Positions 55,433 through 62,565 of a stretch of DNA of 62,565 bases are shown here, piece by piece. Numbering within the stretch: position 1 is the first letter of the stretch; every line of letters begins with the position of its first letter. The position numbers and the translations under genes were made by a program. Below the pieces are notes generated by a model, which was not told the origin of the DNA, made no database searches, and saw only the letters and a list, made by a program, of their open reading frames with translations. Source of the DNA: Lewinellaceae bacterium (GTDB lineage: Bacteria > Bacteroidota > Bacteroidia > Chitinophagales > Saprospiraceae); NCBI GenBank assembly GCA_016716135.1, contig JADJWX010000022.1, positions 1-62,565 of the forward strand, read 5' to 3'.

Positions 55433-58400
55433 TTTGATCGGCATGTTACCTGCAAACTGATACGGTGTATACCAAGGATATTGCTTAGTAATCGGATCCA
55501 CACTCAAAAACCGCCCCACCCGCGGGTCATAAATCCGCATACCATAGTCCTGCTGGTTATCGTCGCCTTTTATCTCGTCGTCGCCTTCTTTGCCGTTGAA
55601 GCCGTAGCGGTAGTCGTAGGCATTCAGGCTGTACTGCCGTCTCAAAGAACTATCGGTACTCGCCGGCATCAGCATACCGAAGGGGTAGTACTGCTGCGCG
55701 GCCATCACATCGGCTTCGTACCACTGGATGTCGGTGCCGGAGGCGGCCTGGCCGCGTTTTCGGTCGGTTATTACGGCCAGTACGTTGCCCAGGTGGTTGG
55801 TTAGTTCGTACCGTTTCCAGCCTTCGGGCAGAGTGTATAAAACGCTTTCTGCAATGTAGGGGTTTTCGGGTACCTCGGGATAGAGTTTGACATCCGGCAA
55901 GGCTATGCCTACGCGGGCGGAGCCGTAGATGTGGTGTTCGGCCAAACCCAGCGAATCCCAACCGAATCCCTCCTTGCCGTAGTGTACCCATCCGGTATAG
56001 GTAGCCAAAACGTTTCCTTGTGCATCCCGGATGTAGTAGGTGCGGGTTTGGATGGTATCCTCTTCCCCCAGTATTAGTTTTTCAAATTTGGCTATCCGTT
56101 GCTGCATCGGGTTGTAGTGAAATTCGGTGAACCGCATTTCCTCCTCTCTGGTGTATTGCTTCAGTTTTTGCGCATTTGTCCAGGTGATATGACTTTGAAT
56201 CGCCAAATTATTGTCATATTTCAGGTTTCCGATTTCATCGTATTCGTAATTGCCGGAAGCCTGGTCTTCCAAATCGCCGCTATAGGCACCTGAGTTGGTC
56301 TGATAATCGTCGATAAAGTTTAGTTTATTATCAGCACTGTTGTAATCGTAGCGCAGACTATCCATGATAACAGCAGGACTACCGGCATTACCGTAACGGT
56401 CATAGGTCAGGATATTCCCATTAGGGTCGTAGGTGACATCTTCTTTCAGGATATCGGAAGCCGAGCCGGATGTCCAACTAAAGGAACTGTACGAGTACCC
56501 GGAATTATAGGCCCGCATTTGCACCAGGCGATTCAGCTGGTCGTATCGGTAAGCGTAACCTTCCGGGCTGGCTTCGTATTTACCTTGTTCGTGTAGTTTG
56601 GCTATGCTGTACACCGCGTGGCGGATGTTGCCGTTGTACAGGCTCGGCGACCCGCTTTCGAAGTGCCCGCCGTGGTTGTACTGCATTTCGAAACGGTCGG
56701 TTGCCTGGGTACTGATCTTGCGGTATTCGCCGTAGTAGTAGCCCAGGGTGAAGGCGGCCACGTCGCGGGCCACGGTTTTGTTCCGGGCCAGGTCGCCGGT
56801 GTTGCCGCTTTTGCCGTCGCGGCCCATGTCGCGGGTGGCGAAGTCGCCCACTTGTGCGGTGTCGAGCCGCAGGGCAGAGGCATTCATGCCTTTGAGCCAG
56901 CCTTGCAGGGTGTAGGCATAATCGAGCCCTTGCACCCGGCGCTCTCCGAGTTCGGTGCGGCCCAGGGGGCCGTGGAGGTAGTATTCGTAGTTGGCGTCGC
57001 GCTCCCAAAGCAGGCCGTTGTTGCTGGTTTCCACATATTCCACCCGGTTGTCGGCGTCGTACACATAGTGGTGGATAAATTGGTCGATGGAGTCGCGCTG
57101 GTAGTACACGTAGTTGACTTTGCCGCTGATGAGGTCGTACTCGTAGCCGACGCGTTTGAAGCGGTGCCCAACGATCTCCAGTTCCGGAAAATCCTGGACG
57201 AGTTGTTTGACGTTGCCGGCTATGTCGTAGCTGTAGTGAGTGGCGTAGTTGTAGGTGGTATCCTGGTCGTCGGCAACTTCTTCGAATGTTATGGTTGCCA
57301 CGCGGTTGCGCAAATTGGTTTGGCCATCGGCGCTGCCGGTGTTCGGGAAATAGGGGTCAAGGATAGCTGTTAAATCTTCGAGGGCCGCATCGTAGTAGGT
57401 TTTGGTGACTTCTTCAAAATAGTTCGTGCCATCATACAATAGCCAGTTTTCAAAATCGGCATAGTCCCATATTTCTCCCCAAGTGGGTACATAGGAGTCA
57501 TCGTGCAGGGTGCGGCCAGTTTCAACTACTCTGCCCAAAGCATCGTACCTGGAGTAGGTATAATGACGAATAGGTGAATACGTTCGTTGTTCGGCATTTT
57601 GCGAAAGCACCAGTCGTCCAAGTTGATCGTACCAATACTCCGTCACCCCCCGGTCGGGCGTGGAATCGCGCACCACCTGGTTGAGGGTGTTGTACCAATA
57701 GCGGGTGTTGAAACTGTGGGTTGGGTAAACAGCTGTTCCCCCTGGATTGATCCGATGTTCTTTTACATCCTCCAGGTCAGTTGAGTTTGTCAAAGGCACT
57801 ACCCCTTTCGGCGGCACGGTACGCACCAGGTTGTCGGCCTGATCGTAATAGTAGAGGGTGTATTGGTATTCGCCTTGCGGCATAGTCACGTTGAAGGTTT
57901 CAATCAAATCATCCCCAAGACATTTAGCCAGGTAGTTGCGCACAAACACCTGGCGCATGCTGTCCAACAGGTTTTGGTACGACAGGTTGGCCAGGGCTTC
58001 CATGCCTTCATCCAATTCCGCACTCACGCAACTGGTGTCGATTTGTGCTTCGGGGAAGAGGGACAGCGGGCAGAGGTAGCGGCAGGAGGAGTCTGTTTGT
58101 GGCCCATCTTCGATGAAAGCCTCGTAATCCTCAAAACTTCGGTTAAGGCCGAATATTTGGTTCATATGGCCGGCCACAAGTGATTGTTCATCGGAGTCAA
58201 TGGTTCCTCCGATACAACCTGAACTTTTGAAAGCATTCCACTTCGGTTTGAGTTCTGCCAGTGTTTTGCAGGTGCCGCATTCCAGGATCGGCGGAATGGT
58301 GATGGCGCCGCTCATGAAGGTGCAACTGGTATCACAGCCCTCCTGCAATTCCAGGAGTTCAGCCTCTGTCAGTTGAACATTGGAAAGGCTGTTTAAGTAC

Positions 58401-61400
58401 ACTAAAAATGTGGTGGTGTCGCTGACGGCTTGCCAGCAGGCATCAAGGCTTTCCAACCGGTCGCACCGACAGGTATCTTGATAATAAATCTGTTGTTGGG
58501 GGACGGCATATTGCAGCATACCATATGTTCCCGGGTAGTCAAGCAGTTTGGCGCTGCAATTTTTATCGCAGGAATCCAGGGATGGGAATACCGCCTCGAT
58601 TGCATCCTGGAGGGAATAATCACCATATTCGGTGGAATCGCCCGAAGTGGTGAGCGAACCAAAGGGGTGCTCCAGATCACAGCCGTTTTTGCACACGGCA
58701 ATGAAGCGCTCGCGCAGTTCATCCAGGCGACTTTGGTCGGCATTGGCAATGGAATCGCAAGTCTGGCTCAAGGTTTCGATCCAGATGCCGGCCATAGCCG
58801 TACAAGTGGTATCACAAGCATCGTCCAGTTGATCGTTGACATATTGGAGCAAAACGTGAATGGAATCCTCCGCTACTGCAACAGACGGCGGCGGCGCCGG
58901 GCTGGAAAACAGGCGGGACACTTTGTCGCGGTATGGATTTGGCAGCCCCTGGCAGGTAGGTTTGCCGAAACAGAGGCTGTCGTATCGGATACAATAGTCA
59001 TTGGGGATTTCCGGTGCCGGACAGGCATCGCCTCGTATTCTGTTCCATTTGAGATGGTTTCTTTGGGAAATGTATTGGCTGACGATCAGCTGCCAGAACA
59101 AATCGTTGTCGGCGGTGCAGAGTGTATCAATTTCTATGTCACAGGGCAGTTCACCGCCGCAATAAATGATAGACTTGATAATTTCCGTGAGGCTGATCGG
59201 TGTACTGCAAGTACTGGGATGGGTAGAGGTGTAAAAATTCCAGATCGAATCCATTTGTCCGGTCAATTCGGTATTGATAATTACAAAAAACGAATCGCGC
59301 GCGATCAGGGAATCGATCGGAAAGAAGCCCAACGCTACCGCTTCGGCATAGGTGGTGGTACTGGTCAGGAGCGAATCAAAATAAGCACTGGAACTGTTTG
59401 TGCAACAAAGCCAGGCGCAGTATTCCGGGTGGGCTTTTACAAGGGTTTTGGCCCAGGAAGGTTTGAAATAGGTTATAAACTCATTAATACCCAAGGAATC
59501 TATCCGGACCGGAACAGAGTCCGGAAGTGTGACATAGTCCACGTTGCCGAGTTCATCGTAATACAAGCCAATATTATCCACATCCTGGAAGGGATAAAGC
59601 GTTGCACCGGAAGCTTTCCAAAAAACGGACGTGGTATCGGAAGACTCGGTGTAAACGAAGGTACTGTCGGGTCCTGGCCCGAGCAGCATTTCACCGTAAT
59701 CGCCGTATTGACCGCCCGGGCTGACGTCCAACAGCATCATTTCGTACATGGCCTGACAGTCGGATGGGTCGCTTTCGTCGCAGACTTCAATACAGGAGCC
59801 ATAAGCTGTCTGAAAGGCATTTTGTGCATCCAACGTGTCAGATTGCATAGGACTGGGGATGTCCAGCACATAGGCCGTTAAAAAATCATTCCAAGAGCCC
59901 AGTTGATCAAAACAGGCTTCACAGGAAACACGGCAAATCGTATCGCCGATAAATACTTTTTTCAAGGAATCCGGATCGGGCAGGCAGGTCAGGTTGGCCA
60001 GAAAGTCGTCGGCATAAAAATTCAGGGCGGTTTCGCTGACCCGTATGGTTTTGCGTACCTGGTAAACACCTACCGGAAGCGACCGGATAAAGGTATCCAC
60101 CATCAGGGTGTCGGGTAAGGAGTCACAGGACAGATCGAGTGTCGAATAGTTGTTCCAGGTGAAAAGTTCGCCGCCATTTATCATTTGCTCGCCGCATTCG
60201 CTCAATACGCTGAGCTCCACGTCATACTTGCAATCATAGCAACGGGTTTCGGCAAGGCAAGAATCGATAGCCAATTGCAAGGGCGGTTTAAATGTGTACG
60301 AAAATGTATCCGGGCCCACGCTGGTTACCAGCAGGGAATAGGTGGATACGAGCGCCAAGCCGTCGCGCACATTGTTCAACAAGTCTTTTTTTACCTGGTC
60401 GGCGGTGGAAAAATTATCGAGTTGTTGCAGGCTGTCCGGGCAGGCGCCGGCCAGGGCTGTTGCGATTGTACGGCCATGTGCGTCGATGTAACTCACGCTG
60501 ATCTGGCCGTTGGGGTCCACCACGGCGTTTTTCTGGTAGTGCGAAGCCAAGCCGACGTCATTGCCAAAGAGCCGGTCGAGCTCATCCTGATCGGGTTTGG
60601 CGTAAAAATATTTTGTCTCGTGGCCGGAACCCAACTGAAAAGCCGGGCCCACGCCTCCTTGCCGGCGAACACGGCCGGTTGGATCGGGCATAAACTCAGT
60701 CAGGGAAAAGGGATAGCCATCCGATGCCGGCGTGAATTTGTTGATGATCCGGTCTCGCCAGGGGTTAGCCGACGAATAGTAGCGGGCAACCACACTGGCC
60801 GAACTGTCCATCTGCGATGCCGGGTTAGTGGTGGCCACGTCGCAATTGGCAGCAGCGAAATTGAAATCGACAGCGGAGTAATGCGATTTGCCCGGGGCAG
60901 CGGAATAGGCATCGATGTACTGGATTTTTCGCGTCCAATCGTCATAACCTGTATCGGTGCATACCGGGGCAGGCATCACTTGCAAGGCTGCTCGCCCAAG
61001 GCTATCGTAGAGCACCTCCGATGCGACGACCATGTCGATGGCATCGCTGCGGATCACTTTTTGGCGGTTGCGCAGCGAACCGTCGAAGTAGGTCGCTGAT
61101 TGCGAGCGCTTTCCTTCCTCGGCAAAGACGGTTTGCATTTGCCAGTTCAGGTCTTGTTCGTGCCACTCTACCCAGTACCACTCTTCACCTACATTAAGCG
61201 TTTCGGACATTGCCCGTACGGAGGTCCATTGTCCTTGTTCGCGATGGTTGTCTTTGTAGCGCACGCCGCGTACCCGCCAATAGATGCGGCCTTTGGGATA
61301 AACCAACGGAATGTTATACCAGGTGTGTGCCGTGGTAATTCGCGTGGCATTGTTGCGAAACAGGAAATCAAAATTGTCATAGGTGCCGCTCGCTGAATCG

Positions 61401-62068
61401 ATCATGATGCCGAGCGTATCGTAAAAGGCCCATTCCAGGTCGTACTCCTCTGCACCGGCCTGTTTTTCCCAACCTACTTGCAGGGCATTGGTCGTAGCGT
61501 CGTATAGTTCGGCATGTGTTTTTTGGATCAAGGCCGGACTGCCCGAACAGTTGAAGTTGTATTTGCGGTCAATTATGATCTTACCCTCCAGGCGAAAATG
61601 GGCGGGAAAAGAGGCTGATTTGGAAGTCACCGTCACGACAAACCGGTGCACATCCTTAAACTCATAAACGTGGCCGTAATCGTATCGCATCCCCTCATCG
61701 GGGTCATAATGGGCAAAGAGCTGCACATTAGTCTCCGTGCCCAGGTAGGTATTGCCCGCATCGTACTTGTCGATATCCACCATCACCCAATGTGTAAAGG
61801 CACTGCTTTTGATCAATGTGTCCTCGTCAACAGTGAAATAAATCAAATCACGGACCGATACAGTTTGTTCAACAGATGTGTCAGGATCTAGTATACCTGA
61901 CACTTCAAAGGAAGGGGTGGAAGCAAGCAACTCGGTCCGGTAGAGTCCACCGTAATAAATCTCTTCTGTGGCGTATGCTGAAACAGTAACCCCTGCACAA
62001 ACCAACATAATGGCCAGTACTCGAAAGTTGAGGCAACTTATGAACGGGAGGATATATGTGGTTTTCAT
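55403..62068 (-). CDS. Full-length secreted Rhs/YD-repeat polymorphic toxin carrier
   Basis: About 2,221 residues from the ATG at 62068, with signal peptide (ISCLNFRVLAIMLVCAGVTVS). The first half is a Bacteroidota-type Rhs head: beta-rich (DIDKYDAGNTYLGTETNVQ, WKASGATLYPFQ) and rich in Cys pairs (CYDCKYD, CEACF, CDTTCTAM). YD repeats start near residue 1,400 (YTLYYYDQADNLVRTV, YWYDQLGRLVLSQNA, YHYVYDADNRVEYVE type) and end in the core motif GKEGDDEIKGDDN, YDPRVGRFLSVDP. It stops shortly after through a one-base frameshift before its tip. The shell should encapsulate the tip for delivery; route unknown. Confidence 0.88.
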   Translation of the reverse strand: MKTTYILPFISCLNFRVLAIMLVCAGVTVSAYATEEIYYGGLYRTELLASTPSFEVSGILDPDTSVEQTVSVRDLIYFTVDEDTLIKSSAFTHWVMVDIDKYDAGNTYLGTETNVQLFAHYDPDEGMRYDYGHVYEFKDVHRFVVTVTSKSASFPAHFRLEGKIIIDRKYNFNCSGSPALIQKTHAELYDATTNALQVGWEKQAGAEEYDLEWAFYDTLGIMIDSASGTYDNFDFLFRNNATRITTAHTWYNIPLVYPKGRIYWRVRGVRYKDNHREQGQWTSVRAMSETLNVGEEWYWVEWHEQDLNWQMQTVFAEEGKRSQSATYFDGSLRNRQKVIRSDAIDMVVASEVLYDSLGRAALQVMPAPVCTDTGYDDWTRKIQYIDAYSAAPGKSHYSAVDFNFAAANCDVATTNPASQMDSSASVVARYYSSANPWRDRIINKFTPASDGYPFSLTEFMPDPTGRVRRQGGVGPAFQLGSGHETKYFYAKPDQDELDRLFGNDVGLASHYQKNAVVDPNGQISVSYIDAHGRTIATALAGACPDSLQQLDNFSTADQVKKDLLNNVRDGLALVSTYSLLVTSVGPDTFSYTFKPPLQLAIDSCLAETRCYDCKYDVELSVLSECGEQMINGGELFTWNNYSTLDLSCDSLPDTLMVDTFIRSLPVGVYQVRKTIRVSETALNFYADDFLANLTCLPDPDSLKKVFIGDTICRVSCEACFDQLGSWNDFLTAYVLDIPSPMQSDTLDAQNAFQTAYGSCIEVCDESDPSDCQAMYEMMLLDVSPGGQYGDYGEMLLGPGPDSTFVYTESSDTTSVFWKASGATLYPFQDVDNIGLYYDELGNVDYVTLPDSVPVRIDSLGINEFITYFKPSWAKTLVKAHPEYCAWLCCTNSSSAYFDSLLTSTTTYAEAVALGFFPIDSLIARDSFFVIINTELTGQMDSIWNFYTSTHPSTCSTPISLTEIIKSIIYCGGELPCDIEIDTLCTADNDLFWQLIVSQYISQRNHLKWNRIRGDACPAPEIPNDYCIRYDSLCFGKPTCQGLPNPYRDKVSRLFSSPAPPPSVAVAEDSIHVLLQYVNDQLDDACDTTCTAMAGIWIETLSQTCDSIANADQSRLDELRERFIAVCKNGCDLEHPFGSLTTSGDSTEYGDYSLQDAIEAVFPSLDSCDKNCSAKLLDYPGTYGMLQYAVPQQQIYYQDTCRCDRLESLDACWQAVSDTTTFLVYLNSLSNVQLTEAELLELQEGCDTSCTFMSGAITIPPILECGTCKTLAELKPKWNAFKSSGCIGGTIDSDEQSLVAGHMNQIFGLNRSFEDYEAFIEDGPQTDSSCRYLCPLSLFPEAQIDTSCVSAELDEGMEALANLSYQNLLDSMRQVFVRNYLAKCLGDDLIETFNVTMPQGEYQYTLYYYDQADNLVRTVPPKGVVPLTNSTDLEDVKEHRINPGGTAVYPTHSFNTRYWYNTLNQVVRDSTPDRGVTEYWYDQLGRLVLSQNAEQRTYSPIRHYTYSRYDALGRVVETGRTLHDDSYVPTWGEIWDYADFENWLLYDGTNYFEEVTKTYYDAALEDLTAILDPYFPNTGSADGQTNLRNRVATITFEEVADDQDTTYNYATHYSYDIAGNVKQLVQDFPELEIVGHRFKRVGYEYDLISGKVNYVYYQRDSIDQFIHHYVYDADNRVEYVETSNNGLLWERDANYEYYLHGPLGRTELGERRVQGLDYAYTLQGWLKGMNASALRLDTAQVGDFATRDMGRDGKSGNTGDLARNKTVARDVAAFTLGYYYGEYRKISTQATDRFEMQYNHGGHFESGSPSLYNGNIRHAVYSIAKLHEQGKYEASPEGYAYRYDQLNRLVQMRAYNSGYSYSSFSWTSGSASDILKEDVTYDPNGNILTYDRYGNAGSPAVIMDSLRYDYNSADNKLNFIDDYQTNSGAYSGDLEDQASGNYEYDEIGNLKYDNNLAIQSHITWTNAQKLKQYTREEEMRFTEFHYNPMQQRIAKFEKLILGEEDTIQTRTYYIRDAQGNVLATYTGWVHYGKEGFGWDSLGLAEHHIYGSARVGIALPDVKLYPEVPENPYIAESVLYTLPEGWKRYELTNHLGNVLAVITDRKRGQAASGTDIQWYEADVMAAQQYYPFGMLMPASTDSSLRRQYSLNAYDYRYGFNGKEGDDEIKGDDNQQDYGMRIYDPRVGRFLSVDPITKQYPWYTPYQFAGNMPIKFTRLGWKRT
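55493..55938 (-). repeat. 446-bp Rhs core duplication, copy in the full-length gene
   Basis: Partner of 48583-49028, ungapped. It covers the last core YD repeats up to the junction with the variable tip, exactly the tract needed for tip exchange. Confidence 0.9.
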
Positions 62069-62074
62069 AACGAC

Positions 62075-62104
62075 CAAAATTATTGATGCGGGTTTGTTTG
62101 CAAA
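62075..62104 (-). promoter_or_regulatory. Bacteroidota-type promoter of the Rhs gene
   Basis: On the minus strand TTTG (62104-62101) and TAATTTTG (62082-62075) with an 18-base spacer match the -33/-7 consensus. The -7 box lies only six bases before the ATG at 62068, so transcription would begin at or next to the start codon and the message would be nearly leaderless. Confidence 0.5.
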
Positions 62105-62228
62105 CGCCTGTTTGGGTGATCAATAGATTTATTACATTAGGGTATAGCCTTTACATTTTGCTACCGGAACATAGTTTTCTCCTTTTTTGTGCACAAACTG
62201 ATATTCCTTGTGGCAGTTTCGACACGCC

Positions 62229-62286
62229 GGGACTTGCGAGCGGATTGTGGTTTATTTTTAGTTTTTGAACACTTTGGGATAGCAGG
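62229..62286 (+). repeat. REP-like repeat R6 (partial)
   Basis: Only the last hairpin region and the tail remain: GCGAGCGGATTGTGGTTTATTTTTAG followed by CACTTTGGGATAGCAGG (given in two parts). It separates the full-length Rhs gene from the next immunity-like gene. Confidence 0.75.
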
Positions 62287-62343
62287 ATAATGACTCAAGA
62301 TATTTATTTAGAATGCTAAATCAGGTACCTAAATAGTTAGGTT

Positions 62344-62565
62344 TTATAAACTAGTACCATATGAATTAAGATTTAGTTCTATAGTGTCCCCTTTCTGAAT
62401 GTTATTCAAGAAATACAAAATTTCTTTTTTGTTTATATTATTTATTTTTACTTGTATATAAAATTCTATTGGAATGCCCTTGTAATATTTGTTTGTTAAT
62501 TCCCCTTCGATAATCAAATTTTTTAAACTGTCTAAATCCTTAGCCACCATAGGGCATTCAAATAG
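62344..62565 (-). CDS. Partial immunity-like protein, paralogue of the 49.2 kb lipoprotein
   Basis: The frame is open to the window edge, so the start is outside. The visible C-terminus (LIIEGELTNKYYKGIPIEFY ... KGDTIELNLNSYGTSL) aligns along its length with the last 57 residues of the gene at 49211-49919, which has the same GDT/NDT-I-x-x-NLN-x-YG ending. AT-rich like the other tips. It shows that the cassette island continues beyond this window. Confidence 0.6.
   Translation of the reverse strand, partial: LFECPMVAKDLDSLKNLIIEGELTNKYYKGIPIEFYIQVKINNINKKEILYFLNNIQKGDTIELNLNSYGTSL

Noticed and set aside
58430..59881. A 483-codon plus-strand open frame (and 60185-61099)
   Set aside because: Antisense to the Rhs head region; composition follows from the coding strand of the real gene.
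46149..62286. The repeats as a CRISPR array
   Set aside because: Copies are about 95 bp, kilobases apart, of both orientations and separated by genes rather than by short spacers.
1..62565. tRNA or rRNA genes
   Set aside because: No cloverleaf with a TTCGANNC arm or rRNA-like stretch was noticed in the intergenic spaces, most of which are under 300 bases; a covariance search was not possible.

Overview
The window reads as chromosome of a member of the Bacteroidota, most likely the Saprospirales (Lewinella/Haliscomenobacter type). The grounds are a PorU-type type IX secretion (T9SS) peptidase, several secreted proteins with Por-type C-terminal tails, two SusC/Oar-like outer-membrane receptors, a GLPGLI protein, an S46 dipeptidyl-peptidase and promoter matches to the Bacteroidota consensus (TTTG ... 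TAnnTTTG). No tRNA, rRNA or CRISPR array was seen.

Layout. 0.1-4.0 kb: BTAD-type regulator, LysM protein, PIF1-like helicase, glycosyltransferase. 4.2-10.1 kb: a tightly packed plus-strand operon behind a MarR regulator: secreted/anchored Fn3-like protein, sodium:solute symporter, 56-residue membrane protein, aspartate-carbamoyltransferase homologue that has lost aspartate-side-chain-binding residues, and an asparagine-synthetase-type amidotransferase. I propose that it makes (and perhaps recovers) an N-carbamoylated, amidated amino acid, possibly a compatible solute. 10.1-16 kb: two-component system, biotin carboxylase (frameshifted), class IV aminotransferase, 7TM-AraC regulator. 16-31 kb: T9SS cargo, glycosylasparaginase, acetyltransferase, PLP lyase, a DPP11-type peptidase and an Oar-like receptor (frameshifted). 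31-46 kb: GLPGLI plus outer-membrane barrel pair, a solitary EAD/PutAbiC-like candidate defence protein, flippase, PorU2-like peptidase, alpha/alpha-toroid protein, CPBP protease homologue, RuvB, membrane protein.

46-62.5 kb is an accessory island. A full-length secreted Rhs protein (62068 to 55403, minus strand) ends in an AT-rich toxin tip, out of frame by one base, and is followed by a small membrane-anchored putative immunity gene. Further along the same strand lie displaced Rhs C-terminal cassettes: a zincin tip carrying a 446-bp near-identical copy of the Rhs core, and a DUF4329/JAB-like tip followed by a lipoprotein. The cassettes are separated by copies of a roughly 95-bp multi-hairpin REP-like repeat, and a REP-associated tyrosine transposase (RAYT) lies between two inverted copies. 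A 775-bp IS1-family element with 8-bp target duplications splits a secreted BNR-repeat gene exactly at its signal-peptide end, and the 3' end of that gene has been replaced by a toxin cassette.

Caution: I found eleven apparent frameshifts, most of them one-base changes in short homopolymers, including in accC. Consensus sequencing errors are a serious alternative to gene decay, so genes called 'pseudogene' here are 'frameshifted as sequenced'.
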